64,000 nt of DNA from Streptomyces varsoviensis (GTDB lineage: Bacteria > Actinomycetota > Actinomycetes > Streptomycetales > Streptomycetaceae), in the NCBI RefSeq assembly GCF_000718635.1, contig NZ_JOBF01000005.1, positions 1 to 64,000 on the forward strand, given 5' to 3'. Made by a program: the position numbers and the translations under genes. Below the pieces are notes generated by a model. It did not search any database and was not told where the DNA came from. It worked only from the letters and a program-made list of their open reading frames with translations. Of the stretch, positions 38,100 to 46,551 are shown piece by piece (position 1 is the first letter of the stretch; every line of letters begins with the position of its first letter).

Positions 38100-38450
38100 A
38101 GGGCGCGGGGACGCTGCGATCAACCACGCGCGACCCCACAGGGGCGCGGGGGCGGCGCGATCAACCACGCGTGGCCCCACAGGGGCGCGGGGAACTGCGC
38201 GCCCAGCCGAAACCGACCCGGCGGCCGACCGCCACCCCCCGGCCACCCCAGGGGCGCGGGGAACTGCGCGCCCAGCCGAAACCGACCCGGCGGCCGACCG
38301 CCACCCCCCGGCCACCCCGGGGGCGCGGGGAACTGCGCGCTCAGCCCCCACCGGCCGGCGGCCGACCAACAACACCCGGCATCCCCAGGGGCGCGGGGAA
38401 CTGCGCGACAAACCCCCACCGGCCCGGTGGCCGAATCCGAAAAGCGACGG
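38100..38450. repeat. Six-copy array of the Streptomyces ggggcgcggggaact repeat
   Basis: The core aggggcgcggggaactgcgc, or a variant, begins at about 38100, 38140, 38181, 38250, 38319 and 38387. The first spacings are 40-41 bp and the later ones 68-69 bp. The longer units include ccgaccgccaccccccggcc. The element is dispersed in Streptomyces genomes; a tandem array of it is less usual. Bases 37945-38099 hold only the sacsin-like gene promoter. Confidence 0.8.
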
Positions 38451-38458
38451 CTACGCCG

Positions 38459-39436
38459 TCAGGAGTGCCCCAACTCCTCGGCAGGAGCGTCCGGCTCCAC
38501 GGACCCACCCGTCCGATCCGGCCGCAACGGCAACGGATCGACCAACGTCTCATCGATCACCGGAGGCGCCGGCCGCAAAGGCTTAGGCATGACGGCGGCC
38601 TCGGAATGCCCCCCGCACCCGAACCCGAGCGACACGACATGCCCGTCCGCCGGCCCGAACTCATTGGCGCAGACGCCGAACGCCTGCCGCAGCGACCCCG
38701 CCAGCGGCACCAGGAACCCGCAGCTCGCGCAGGAGGCGGGCGCGGCCTGCGCCATGGCCGTCTTGGGCCCGTACAGCTCGTCCCAGCGGTCGGCGGCGAC
38801 GTGGAGCCCGTAGCGGGAGAGGACCCGCGCCCGCCGCATGCCCAGCTCCTCGGCGACGGCGGCGATCCGGCCGCGCTCCGTGGTGACCGCGGGTCCGGCG
38901 GCCGGGGCGGCGCCGCCCGAGGCGGCCTCGGCGGACGACTCGGCCGAGTCGTCCGTGAGCTCGGCGTCCTCCGCGTCCGCGAGATCCGTCAGCCGCCGCC
39001 CGGCAGTGGCCTCGTCCGCGAGGACGGAGCTGGGCGGCGGCGCGTCCTCCCCGGAGAACCCCGGCTCCAGCCGCAGGTCATCGGCGTCGGTGGGCAGCAG
39101 GTCCCCCGGTCCCATGTCCCCGGGGCGCAGCCGCTCGCTCCACGGCACCCATTCGGGGGCGAGCAGCGCGTCGGGGCCGGGCAGCAGCACGGCCTCGTCG
39201 AGGGTGACGATCTTCGCGCGGGAGGCGCGGGCGACCGTCACGGCCCAGCGCCAGCCCCGGTAGCCGGGTTCCCGGCAGGCGAAGAAGTGGGTGACGACGC
39301 GGTCCCCCTCGGCGGCGACCTCGACGTGTTCGCCGACCATTCCGGGGAGCGCCGCTTCCTCGGCCGCCGCACGGGCCAATTCGACCGCCTCGGCGCACAG
39401 GCGGTCAGGGGTCCGGCTTCGCATCGCAGCACTCAC
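38459..39436 (-). CDS. DUF3027 domain protein
   Basis: The 325-residue protein has the conserved actinobacterial DUF3027 N-terminus (RSRTPDRLCAEAVELARAAA; EPGYRGWRWAVTVARASRAK; EWVPWSERLRPGDMGPGDLL), an acidic linker and a C-terminal cysteine region (CASCGFLVPL, VCANEFGPADGHVVSLGFGC) that could bind metal. Its function is unknown. GTG 39436 gives the usual VSAAMRSRTP start and lies 7 nt after GAGAAT; GTG 39457 is less likely. Confidence 0.87.
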   Translation of the reverse strand: MSAAMRSRTPDRLCAEAVELARAAAEEAALPGMVGEHVEVAAEGDRVVTHFFACREPGYRGWRWAVTVARASRAKIVTLDEAVLLPGPDALLAPEWVPWSERLRPGDMGPGDLLPTDADDLRLEPGFSGEDAPPPSSVLADEATAGRRLTDLADAEDAELTDDSAESSAEAASGGAAPAAGPAVTTERGRIAAVAEELGMRRARVLSRYGLHVAADRWDELYGPKTAMAQAAPASCASCGFLVPLAGSLRQAFGVCANEFGPADGHVVSLGFGCGGHSEAAVMPKPLRPAPPVIDETLVDPLPLRPDRTGGSVEPDAPAEELGHS

Positions 39437-39443
39437 AGGATCG

Positions 39444-39449
39444 ATTCTC
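39444..39449 (-). promoter_or_regulatory. Possible leaderless -10 (GAGAAT) of the DUF3027 gene
   Basis: Minus-strand GAGAAT, 7 nt, GTG 39436. The first base deviates from TANNNT. Confidence 0.35.
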
Positions 39450-39956
39450 TCTTCCACGCCGTCTCACGAGTGCGCCGGCCGTACGGCCGGGTCGGCGGAC
39501 GGAGCGGACCTGGGGACCGCGTCGACGTCCGCGCCCGAACGGTCAGGGGCGCACCTTGTATGACCCATTCTGCGGGATCGAGACTCGGCGCGCGGCCAAG
39601 AACGACCGCCGGAGGCGCGCTACGCACGCTACCCCGCTCGGCCGCGCCGGGGATAGCCGGGCCGCGGCGAGCCTCACTTCCGTATGCGGCCGGGCCCGTG
39701 CCCGTACGGCCGTACCGGCCCGTACCCGCCGGGCGCCCCGGTGGAGATCTCCCCGTGCCCGACCTGATACGGAAAGGACACCCGCGAAGCGGACACCCCG
39801 GCGAAACCCCGGCGAAACCCCGGCACCCCCATGAGCACGCGCCCCGGCCGGCGACCGGGCGGCGACCGACCGACGACTGGACGGCGACCGGACGGCGAAT
39901 GATCGTGTCCTGACCGACAGATAGCCGGAACACGCCATCTTCCGCACGACTTGGGG
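39450..39956. other. Intergenic region between DUF3027 and MFS genes
   Basis: About 500 bp with short iterations (cggcgaaacccc and cggcgaccg words at 39800-39900). I see no gene or clear structure beyond the two promoters. Confidence 0.4.
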
Positions 39957-39962
39957 CAGTAT
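39957..39962 (+). promoter_or_regulatory. Leaderless -10 (CAGTAT) of the MFS gene
   Basis: CAGTAT, 6 nt, GTG 39969. Confidence 0.4.
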
Positions 39963-39968
39963 GGCGTG

Positions 39969-41414
39969 GTGGGAGCCATCCGGTCCGCTCATGGCAGCCC
40001 GCTCCGCCGGGCGGGACGGGCTGCCGGACACGCCCTGCGCGCGCCGTTCACCGGGGCGGCCCGCGGCATCCGGCGGGCCACGCACGCGCACGGCGCGGGC
40101 GAGTCCGGACTCGGCAAGCTGATCGAACTGCACGCGGTGCACTCGGCCGGCGACATGCTGATCACCGTCGCGCTGGCCTCCACCGTCTTCTTCTCCGTCC
40201 CCACGGACCAGGCGCGCGGCCGGGTGGCCCTCTATCTGGCCGTCACCATGGCCCCCTTCGTGCTGCTCGCGCCGGTGATCGGCCCGCTCCTGGACCGGTT
40301 GCCGCACGGCCGCCGGGCCGCGATGGCGAGCGCGATGCTGACCCGCGCGCTGCTCGCGCTGACGATGACGGGCGCGGTGGCGAGCGGCGGTCTGGAGCTG
40401 TATCCGGCGGCGCTGGGCGTGCTGGTGGCGTCCAAGGCGTACGGCGTGGTGCGGTCGGCCGTCGTGCCGCGGCTGCTGCCGCCGCGGATCTCGCTGGTCA
40501 AGGCGAACTCGCGGGTGACGCTCGGCGGGCTGCTGGCCACCGGGGCCGCCGCGCCCATCGGCGCGGGCCTGCATCAGTTGGGCCCGGCCTGGCCGCTGTA
40601 CGGGGCGTGTGTGCTGTTCCTCGTCGGCATGGTGCTGTCGTTCTCGCTGCCGCACAAGGTCGACTCGGCGAAGGGCGAGGCGCGGGCCCGCCTGACGACC
40701 CGCGAGCACCTGCCCGTACGCGCCCCCGCGCTGTCCCTGGCGAAGCGGGACCGACGGGACCGGCGAGACCGGCGAGACCGATGGGAGCGGCGACGGCAGC
40801 AGCGGCGGCCGCGGCCGCTGGGGCTGCGTACGGTCGGCTCGTCCGTGCTGCACGGGCTCCAGGCGAACAGCGCGTTCCGGGTGCTCTCCGGCTTTCTCAC
40901 CTTCTTTCTGGCGTTCATGCTGCGCGAGCATCCGATGAGCGGGCTGAGCGCGGCGATCTCGCTGGGTGTCGTCGCCGTCGCGGCGGGCGCGGGCAACGCG
41001 CTCGGCACGGCCATCGGCGCGCTGCTGCGCTCCCGCGCCCCGGAGTCGACGATCGCGCTGATGCTGACGGCCGCGCTGGCCGCGACCGTCGTCGCCGCCG
41101 TCCTCTACAGCCCGGTGGCGCTCGCGGTGGTCGCGGCGACGGCGGGCATCGCGCAGGCGCTCGGCAAGCAGTCGCTGGACTCGATGATCCAGCGCGATGT
41201 GCCGGAGGAGGTCCGTACGTCGGCGTTCGCGCGCTCGGAGACGCTGCTCCAGATGTCGTCGGTGCTGGGCGGGGTGATCGGCATCCTGCTGCCGCTCAAC
41301 GGGGTGCTCGGCATGTCGGTCGCCGCGGCGGTCGTCGCGCTGGGTGTGGCGGCTTCCGTACGGGGCCTGCTGGCCGCCGCCCGGCGCGGCACGCCGCACC
41401 CCCGCGTGGCGTGA
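39969..41414 (+). CDS. MFS transporter
   Basis: A 481-residue membrane protein of about 12 segments (VTMAPFVLLAPVIGPLLDRL is the helix 2-3 region with the acidic loop). The central cytoplasmic loop carries a strongly basic repeat (DRRDRRDRRDRWERRRQQRR) not typical of the family. GTG 39969 is favoured by the -10 element; TTG 39951 and GTG 39966 are alternatives. It is the first gene of a run ending in the menaquinone genes, but each of the first two genes has its own promoter. The substrate is unknown. Confidence 0.87.
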   Translation: MGAIRSAHGSPLRRAGRAAGHALRAPFTGAARGIRRATHAHGAGESGLGKLIELHAVHSAGDMLITVALASTVFFSVPTDQARGRVALYLAVTMAPFVLLAPVIGPLLDRLPHGRRAAMASAMLTRALLALTMTGAVASGGLELYPAALGVLVASKAYGVVRSAVVPRLLPPRISLVKANSRVTLGGLLATGAAAPIGAGLHQLGPAWPLYGACVLFLVGMVLSFSLPHKVDSAKGEARARLTTREHLPVRAPALSLAKRDRRDRRDRRDRWERRRQQRRPRPLGLRTVGSSVLHGLQANSAFRVLSGFLTFFLAFMLREHPMSGLSAAISLGVVAVAAGAGNALGTAIGALLRSRAPESTIALMLTAALAATVVAAVLYSPVALAVVAATAGIAQALGKQSLDSMIQRDVPEEVRTSAFARSETLLQMSSVLGGVIGILLPLNGVLGMSVAAAVVALGVAASVRGLLAAARRGTPHPRVA

Positions 41415-41428
41415 GCGGGGGCGACCGA

Positions 41429-41434
41429 TAACCT
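41429..41434 (+). promoter_or_regulatory. Leaderless -10 (TAACCT) of the DUF2771 gene
   Basis: TAACCT, 6 nt, ATG 41441; no ribosome site. Confidence 0.5.
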
Positions 41435-41440
41435 GCCCGC

Positions 41441-41938
41441 ATGACCGCTCTGTTTTCCCGGGGTAAGGGCCGCCGCGCCGCTGCCGCCGTCGGTGCCGTG
41501 ACCTTGGGGCTTGTCGCCCTTACCGCCTGCGACAAGCCGACTCCGCTGGCCACCGTGACCGTCGGCTCGACCTCCGTCAGCTCCGAGGCCACCGACGGCT
41601 GCTTCGGCGACGGCAAGGCGCTGGACAAGTCCGTCATGGAGAAGTGCCTGTCGAAGAAGGACGGCAAGACCGTCAAGGTCGGCGCCGGGGAGAAGGTGCG
41701 CATCGGCGTCGAGCCGAAGATCGCCGACACCGGGTGGGTCGTCGTGGCGGGCGGGCCGGTCATGCCGGAGCCCACCAACAACACGTACCGCACCTTCGAC
41801 ACGGACACCCTCTTCACGCAGAAGAACCAGATGGGCCAGGCCACCCTGATGGACAAGGTCACCGTCACGGTCATCGAGCTGAACAAGGGCGAGGCCAAGG
41901 GCATGTGGCACTTCAACCTGGAGCGCGACGGCTCCTGA
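41441..41938 (+). CDS. DUF2771 family lipoprotein
   Basis: A 165-residue protein with a lipoprotein signal: basic SRGKGRRAAAAVGAV, hydrophobic core and lipobox LTAC (Cys30). The mature part is a beta-rich domain with two cysteines (GCFGDGKALDKSVMEKC). DUF2771 is an uncharacterised actinobacterial family, commonly next to the menaquinone genes as here. It would be anchored on the outer face of the membrane. Confidence 0.87.
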   Translation: MTALFSRGKGRRAAAAVGAVTLGLVALTACDKPTPLATVTVGSTSVSSEATDGCFGDGKALDKSVMEKCLSKKDGKTVKVGAGEKVRIGVEPKIADTGWVVVAGGPVMPEPTNNTYRTFDTDTLFTQKNQMGQATLMDKVTVTVIELNKGEAKGMWHFNLERDGS

Positions 41939-41961
41939 CGCGGGCCGGGGTGCTGGAACTG

Positions 41962-42807
41962 ATGCGCGTACTCGTCGTCACCGCCGTCACCGCCGAGCGC
42001 GACGCGGTCGTGCGCGGCGCGTCGCCCGCCGGGGACCTCCAGGAGGTCCCCGTGCCGGGCGGGCTGCTGCACCGGGTGCACCACCCCGCCGGGCCGGTGT
42101 TCGACGTGCTGGCGGCGGGCGTCGGCCCGGGCGCCGCCGGGGCCGGTGCCGCCGCCGCGCTCGCCGCCGCGGAGCTCCGCTCGCACCCGTACGACCTCGT
42201 GTTCTCCGCCGGGATCGGCGGCGGCTTCCAGCCCGCCGCGCCGGTCGGTTCGCTGGTCGTCTCGGCCGCGGTCGTCGCCGCCGACCTGGGCGCCGAGACG
42301 CCCGACGGATTCCGCTCCACCGCCGAACTCGGCTTCGGGGCCGTGGCGCACCAGGCTCCCGAGCATCTTGTACGGGCCGTGGCCGAGGCGACGGGCGCCG
42401 CGCCCGGCACCGTGCTGACCGTCTCCACCGCGACCGGTTCCGCCGAGCGCGCCGCCGAGCTGGCGGCCCGTCACCCGGGGGCGCTCGCGGAGGCGATGGA
42501 GGGGTTCGGCGTCGCCGAGGCCGCCGCCGCGCACGGCGTGCCCGTGCTGGAGCTGCGGGCCGTCTCCAACCCGGTGGGCCCCCGCGACCGGGCGGCCTGG
42601 CGGATCGGGGAGGCCCTGGCCGTACTGGGCCGGGCCTTCGACCGGCCGGCGGCGGGCCTCGCGGACCTGCCGGACCCGGCAGACGCTGCGGACACAGCGG
42701 ACGCTGCGGACGCGGCGGACGCGATGGACGCGATGGCGGACCGTCTCGAAGCGGACCCGGCGGACCCGGCGGCCCGTCCCGAAACCGAAGAGGAGAGGAT
42801 CCCATGA
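41962..42807 (+). CDS. mqnB: Futalosine hydrolase
   Basis: A 281-residue nucleosidase of the PNP/UDP phosphorylase fold: MRVLVVTAVTAERDAV start, GVGPGAAGAGAAAAL, FSAGIGGGF, and MEGFGVAEAAAAHGVPVLEL with the ribose-binding Glu. It cleaves futalosine to dehypoxanthine futalosine in the alternative menaquinone pathway. The C-terminus has an unusual Asp-Ala repeat of about 35 residues (ADAADTADAADAADAMDAMA). Its stop overlaps the mqnD start (ATGA), so the two are coupled. GTG 41950 is an alternative start. Confidence 0.92.
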   Translation: MRVLVVTAVTAERDAVVRGASPAGDLQEVPVPGGLLHRVHHPAGPVFDVLAAGVGPGAAGAGAAAALAAAELRSHPYDLVFSAGIGGGFQPAAPVGSLVVSAAVVAADLGAETPDGFRSTAELGFGAVAHQAPEHLVRAVAEATGAAPGTVLTVSTATGSAERAAELAARHPGALAEAMEGFGVAEAAAAHGVPVLELRAVSNPVGPRDRAAWRIGEALAVLGRAFDRPAAGLADLPDPADAADTADAADAADAMDAMADRLEADPADPAARPETEEERIP

Positions 42808-43664
42808 ACGAGCCTCTGCAGATCGCGTACTCGCCGTGTCCGAACGACACCTTCGTCTTCGACGCGTGGGCGCACGGCCGCGTCCCCGGCGCGCCCGCCC
42901 TCGACGTCACGTTCGCGGACATCGACATCACCAACGGCATGGCGGAGCGCGGCGAGTTCGACGTGCTCAAGGTGTCGTACGCGGTGCTGCCCTGGGTGCT
43001 CGGCGACTACGCCCTGCTGCCCTGCGGCGGCGCACTGGGGCGCGGCTGCGGCCCGCTGGTCCTGACCAGGGAGTCCGCGGACGCCGGGGAGCCGGCGAGC
43101 CTGCGCGGGAAGACCGTCGCGGTGCCCAGCGAGCGCTCGACGGCGTATCTGCTCTTCCGGCTCTGGGCGGCCGCCGAGGTGCCGGGCGGCGTCGGCGACG
43201 TGGTCGTGCTGCCGTTCCACGAGATCATGCCCGCCGTACGGGACGGCAAGGTCGACGCGGGCCTGGTCATCCACGAGGCGCGGTTCACCTACCAGGACTA
43301 CGGGCTGCACCGCCTCGCCGACATGGGCGAGCACTGGGAGGCCACCACCGGCCTGCCGATCCCGCTCGGCGCGATCATCGCGAAGCGCTCGCTGGGCGCG
43401 GAGCGGCTGCGCGAGCTGGCCGAGGCCGCGCGGACGTCCGTACGGATGGCGTGGGACGACCCGGAGGTCTCCCGCCCGTACGTGCTGGAGCACGCGCAGG
43501 AGATGGACCCGGCCGTCGCGGACCGGCACATCGGGCTGTACGTCAACGAGTTCACCGCCGACCTCGGCGAGGACGGCTACGCGGCGGTGCGCGGGCTGCT
43601 CACGCGCGCCGCGGCCGAGGGGCTCGTACCGCCCCTGGGCCCGGACGCGCTCGCCTTCGCGTAG
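42804..43664 (+). CDS. mqnD: 1,4-dihydroxy-6-naphthoate synthase
   Basis: The 286-residue enzyme has the MqnD hallmarks SPCPNDTFVFDAWAHG, ADIDITNGMAERGEFDVLKV and GLVIHEARFTYQDYGL, in a periplasmic-binding-protein fold used as a cytoplasmic enzyme. It converts cyclic dehypoxanthine futalosine to 1,4-dihydroxy-6-naphthoate. It overlaps mqnB by 4 bp. mqnA and mqnC are not in the window, consistent with the scattered arrangement in Streptomyces. Confidence 0.95.
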   Translation: MNEPLQIAYSPCPNDTFVFDAWAHGRVPGAPALDVTFADIDITNGMAERGEFDVLKVSYAVLPWVLGDYALLPCGGALGRGCGPLVLTRESADAGEPASLRGKTVAVPSERSTAYLLFRLWAAAEVPGGVGDVVVLPFHEIMPAVRDGKVDAGLVIHEARFTYQDYGLHRLADMGEHWEATTGLPIPLGAIIAKRSLGAERLRELAEAARTSVRMAWDDPEVSRPYVLEHAQEMDPAVADRHIGLYVNEFTADLGEDGYAAVRGLLTRAAAEGLVPPLGPDALAFA

Positions 43665-43675
43665 ACGGGAAGCCG

Positions 43676-43705
43676 CCGCGTACGCGGGGAGCCCTCGCGT
43701 ACGCG
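43676..43705. repeat. Two CGCGTACGCG palindromes between mqnD and the cold-shock gene
   Basis: CCGCGTACGCGG (43676-43687) and CGCGTACGCG (43696-43705) lie between the converging genes. They can form small hairpins and may aid termination. Confidence 0.4.
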
Positions 43706-43732
43706 GAAGGGCCGCGGGTCGGGTCGGTACAG

Positions 43733-44116
43733 CTAGACGTCGAGCTGGTCCGCGACCGCCCGCAGCATGCCGGCGATCTTCGCGCCGTGCGCCTTGTCGG
43801 GGTAGCGGCCGCGCTCCAACTGCTGGGTGACGTTCTCCAGGAGCGTGGTGAGGTCCTGCACGATCGACGCCAGCTCGTCGGGCTTGCGGCGCTGCGCGGC
43901 CGCGACGGACGGCGCGGGGTCGAGGAGCGTCACCGTGAGCGCCTGGTCGCCGCGCTGGCCCGCCACGACGCCGAATTCGACGCGCTGGCCGGGCTTGAGC
44001 GCCTCGACTCCGTCCGGGAGTACTGAGGAGTGCACGAAGACGTCGCCGCCGTCGTCGCGGGAGAGAAAGCCGAAGCCCTTCTCGCTGTTGAACCACTTGA
44101 CCTTGCCGGTAGGCAC
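43733..44116 (-). CDS. Cold-shock domain protein with C-terminal extension
   Basis: The 127-residue protein begins with a CspA-type domain ([32 protein letters not shown]1 and RNP2 intact) and adds about 60 residues of predicted helix ([35 protein letters not shown]) absent from classical 67-residue Csp proteins. It is likely an RNA/ssDNA-binding chaperone with an added dimerisation or partner-binding helix. GTG 44116 follows GAGGAC. Confidence 0.9.
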   Translation of the reverse strand: MPTGKVKWFNSEKGFGFLSRDDGGDVFVHSSVLPDGVEALKPGQRVEFGVVAGQRGDQALTVTLLDPAPSVAAAQRRKPDELASIVQDLTTLLENVTQQLERGRYPDKAHGAKIAGMLRAVADQLDV

Positions 44117-44296
44117 GTCTGTCCTCGTCCTCGTACTCGTCGGGAAGCAACTGAAAACGGCTCTGGATAGCACTACAGCGGGCCGCAGGACCCGCCAGTG
44201 CCAAGGCTAATGGTCCCGGGCCCGGTGACAAGACGTCCTCGGGTGGTTCCGCTGTGCTTTGGCCCATGGGGACAAACGCCCCGGGGCTAGGGGACC

Positions 44297-44302
44297 TACC
44301 CT
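44297..44302 (+). promoter_or_regulatory. Leaderless -10 (TACCCT) of the small membrane protein gene
   Basis: TACCCT, 6 nt, GTG 44309. Confidence 0.5.
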
Positions 44303-44308
44303 GTTCAG

Positions 44309-44581
44309 GTGAGTGATACTCCTTCCGCCGGGGGCCGGGCCCCCGCGCCCGACAGCCCCGCCCGCGCCGGTGACCTGCTCGTACGGATCGGCGCCATCGT
44401 CTTCCTCGTCGGCGCGGTGGCCACACTGGCCACCGTCGCCCCGCTGTTCCTCGGCCTGCGCCCGCTGCCGTCGATCGCCTATGCCGTCTGCATGCTCATG
44501 GGCGTCGGCTTCGTGATCGCCGCGGCGGGCGTGCTGCGTTCGATCGCGCAGGAGCGCCGTCAGGCCCGCTCCCTGACATAG
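44309..44581 (+). CDS. Small two-segment membrane protein
   Basis: A 90-residue protein with a Pro/Ala-rich N-terminus and two membrane segments (VRIGAIVFLVGAVATLATVA; AVCMLMGVGFVIAAAGVL), ending in a basic tail RSIAQERRQARSLT. No family name is certain. The leaderless -10 supports expression. Its last 22 bp overlap the converging HAD gene. Confidence 0.8.
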   Translation: MSDTPSAGGRAPAPDSPARAGDLLVRIGAIVFLVGAVATLATVAPLFLGLRPLPSIAYAVCMLMGVGFVIAAAGVLRSIAQERRQARSLT

Positions 44582-45312
44582 CCGACGTGGCCGCGCACCC
44601 ATTCGGGGAACGCCGTCAGGTCGTCGAGGACCACGTCCGCGCCCGCCGAGCGCAGTTCGTCCGCGCCGCACGGCCCGGTGGCCACCGCCACGGACAGCGC
44701 ACCGGCCGTACGCGCCCCGCGCACGTCGCCGGTGTGGTCGCCGACGTAGACGCCCGCGCCGTACTCGCGCAGCGCCTCCGCCTTGGCCTCGGCCCACAGC
44801 GAGCCGATCACGGCGTCCGCCTCGATGCCGAGCCGCTCCAGGTGCAGCTTGGCGTTGGGCTCGTACTTGGCGGTGACGACGATGGTGCGGCCGCCCAGCG
44901 CCCGGACGGCGGCCAGCGCGGCGCGGGCGCCGGGCATGGCGAGCGTCGGCTCGATGGCGTGCTCGGGGTACAGCGCGCGGTAGCGGTCGGCGACCGGCTC
45001 GATCTGGTCGGCGGGGAACCAGTGCGCGAGCTCCAGTTCCAGCGGCGGGCCGAGCCGGGTGGTGGTGAGGTCGACGTCGATGTAGACGCCGGTCTCGGCG
45101 GAGAGCGCCGAGAACGCGGCCCGGATGCCGGGCCGGGAGTCGATCAGGGTCATGTCGAGGTCGAAGCCGACGGTGAAGGCGGGGCCGCTGCTCTTCGTAC
45201 GGCCGGTGTCGGCGCCGGTCTCCGTACGGCCGGTCTCCGTGCGGCCGGTGCTGAGGCCCGTGAGGCCGGCGGGGCGGGCGGGGTTCTCGTGGTGCGAGGT
45301 ATGCGGGGACAT
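44560..45312 (-). CDS. HAD family hydrolase (phosphoglycolate phosphatase-like)
   Basis: A 250-residue phosphatase with motif I GFDLDMTLIDSRPG, motif II Thr in VVTAKYEPN, and motif III/IV GDHTGDVRGART. The cap lies between motifs I and II. The first 45 residues carry a GRTETG repeat before the catalytic domain. The substrate is a small phosphomonoester. ATG 45312 is 7 nt after CACAAT on the minus strand, a possible leaderless start. An iron box sits upstream, shared with the siderophore permease on the other side. Confidence 0.87.
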   Translation of the reverse strand: MSPHTSHHENPARPAGLTGLSTGRTETGRTETGADTGRTKSSGPAFTVGFDLDMTLIDSRPGIRAAFSALSAETGVYIDVDLTTTRLGPPLELELAHWFPADQIEPVADRYRALYPEHAIEPTLAMPGARAALAAVRALGGRTIVVTAKYEPNAKLHLERLGIEADAVIGSLWAEAKAEALREYGAGVYVGDHTGDVRGARTAGALSVAVATGPCGADELRSAGADVVLDDLTAFPEWVRGHVGYVRERA

Positions 45313-45340
45313 GCCGAACATTGTGCCGCGCCCCTGCCCG

Positions 45341-45359
45341 TACACTTAGCCTCGCCTAA
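45341..45359. promoter_or_regulatory. Iron box (IdeR/DmdR operator)
   Basis: The 19-mer ending TTAGCCTCGCCTAA matches the right two-thirds of the actinobacterial iron box (TTAGGTTAGGCTCACCTAA). It lies between the HAD gene and the siderophore permease operon, about 100-120 bp before the permease start. It should repress the importer when iron is plentiful. Confidence 0.7.
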
Positions 45360-45458
45360 CCACAACTCCCAGCCGCGTCGACCGACGCGATTCAGCCGAT
45401 CGGCGGGTGTCCAGAAGCCCGGCGCGGGGCGCAGCGCCGACCGCACCGAAACCGCGAA

Positions 45459-46496
45459 GTGGAAGCGATGCCAGCCGTTCCGACCAGCAGCCCCAGATCG
45501 CGTCTGGTGCGGCGCCGCGTCGGCCGGACGGCGGCCGCCGTCGCCGCCCTGCTCGTCGCCGTCCTGCTCAGCCTCTCCATCGGCAGCAGCCAGATCGCGC
45601 CGGCCAAGGTCGTCGACGCGCTGCTGCACGGCGGTACGAGCGACAGCGCCGAGATCGTACGGTCCATGCGGCTGCCCCGTACCGTCGTCGGCCTGATGGT
45701 CGGCGCGGCCCTCGCCATGGCCGGCACGGTCCTCCAGGGCATCACCCGCAACCCCATCGCCGACCCCGGCGTCCTCGGCATCAGCCAGGGCGCGTCGGTG
45801 GGCGTGGTGCTGGCCATCGCCTTCGCCGGGGCGCACACGCTCACCGGCTATGTGTGGTTCGCCTTCGCGGGCGCCGGGATCGCCTCCGTCGCGGTCTACG
45901 CGGTGGCCACGAGCGGGCGCGGCGGCGCGACGCCGGTGAAGCTCGCGCTCGCGGGCGCCGCCATCAACGCGCTGCTCGCCTCCGTCTCGCACGCCGTCCT
46001 CACCACGCGGGCGGCGGCGCTGGACGAGTTCCGCTTCTGGCAGGTCGGCTCGCTCGCCGGCCGGGACGCCGCTCTGGTCGGCCAGGTCTGGCCGTTCCTG
46101 CTGGTGGGCCTGGTGCTGGTGTTCTCCGTGGCGCGCGGCCTCGACGCGCTGGCCCTCGGCGAGGACGTCGCCAAGGGCCTCGGCCAGAACGTCGCCGTCG
46201 TACGGATCGTGGGCGGCCTCGGCGCCACCGTCCTCACCGGCGTGGGCGTCGCGGCGGCCGGGCCCATCGCCTTCGTGGGCCTCGCCGTGCCGCACATCGC
46301 CCGCGCGATCGTCGGCACCGACCACCGCTGGGTGCTGCCGATGGCGGCCCTCGTCGGCCCGGTCATGCTGCTCTTCTCCGACGTCGTCGGCCGGATCGTC
46401 TTCCCGCCGAGCGAGGTGCCGGCGGGGGTGATGACGGCGCTGATCGGGGTGCCGTTCCTGGTGACGCTGGTGCGCCGGAAGGCGGTGGCCTCGTGA
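45459..46496 (+). CDS. Iron-siderophore ABC transporter permease (FecCD), first subunit
   Basis: The 345-residue BtuC/FecCD-type permease has 8-10 membrane segments. RLPRTVVGLMVGAALAMAGT and GITRNPIADPGVLGISQGAS are the family signatures, with the coupling region GLAVPHIARAIVGTDHRW. It forms the channel with the second permease. The start is GTG 45459 or ATG 45468; neither ribosome site is strong. The stop overlaps a GTG (GTGA) that opens a 16-codon reading frame before the next permease. Confidence 0.92.
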   Translation: MEAMPAVPTSSPRSRLVRRRVGRTAAAVAALLVAVLLSLSIGSSQIAPAKVVDALLHGGTSDSAEIVRSMRLPRTVVGLMVGAALAMAGTVLQGITRNPIADPGVLGISQGASVGVVLAIAFAGAHTLTGYVWFAFAGAGIASVAVYAVATSGRGGATPVKLALAGAAINALLASVSHAVLTTRAAALDEFRFWQVGSLAGRDAALVGQVWPFLLVGLVLVFSVARGLDALALGEDVAKGLGQNVAVVRIVGGLGATVLTGVGVAAAGPIAFVGLAVPHIARAIVGTDHRWVLPMAALVGPVMLLFSDVVGRIVFPPSEVPAGVMTALIGVPFLVTLVRRKAVAS

Positions 46497-46551
46497 CGAC
46501 GGCCTTCCCGGCCCCGGCCCGTCGAAAGGCGGCGGCCTCGTGACGACGGCC
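46476..46551 (+). repeat. 47-bp tandem duplication creating a 16-codon mini-ORF at the permease junction
   Basis: A near-identical 29-bp segment containing ggcctcgtgacgacggcc occurs at 46476-46504 and 46523-46551. The first copy's GTG (46493) overlaps the upstream stop (GTGA) and now encodes MTTAFPAPARRKAAAS, ending TGA at 46541-46543, which overlaps the real GTG at 46540. The ancestral overlap was duplicated, leaving a chain of two stop-start couplings. Confidence 0.8.

Noticed and set aside
38100-38450. CRISPR or insertion sequence
   Set aside because: The units are contiguous, without unique spacers, transposase frame or terminal inverted repeats. It matches a dispersed Streptomyces repeat.
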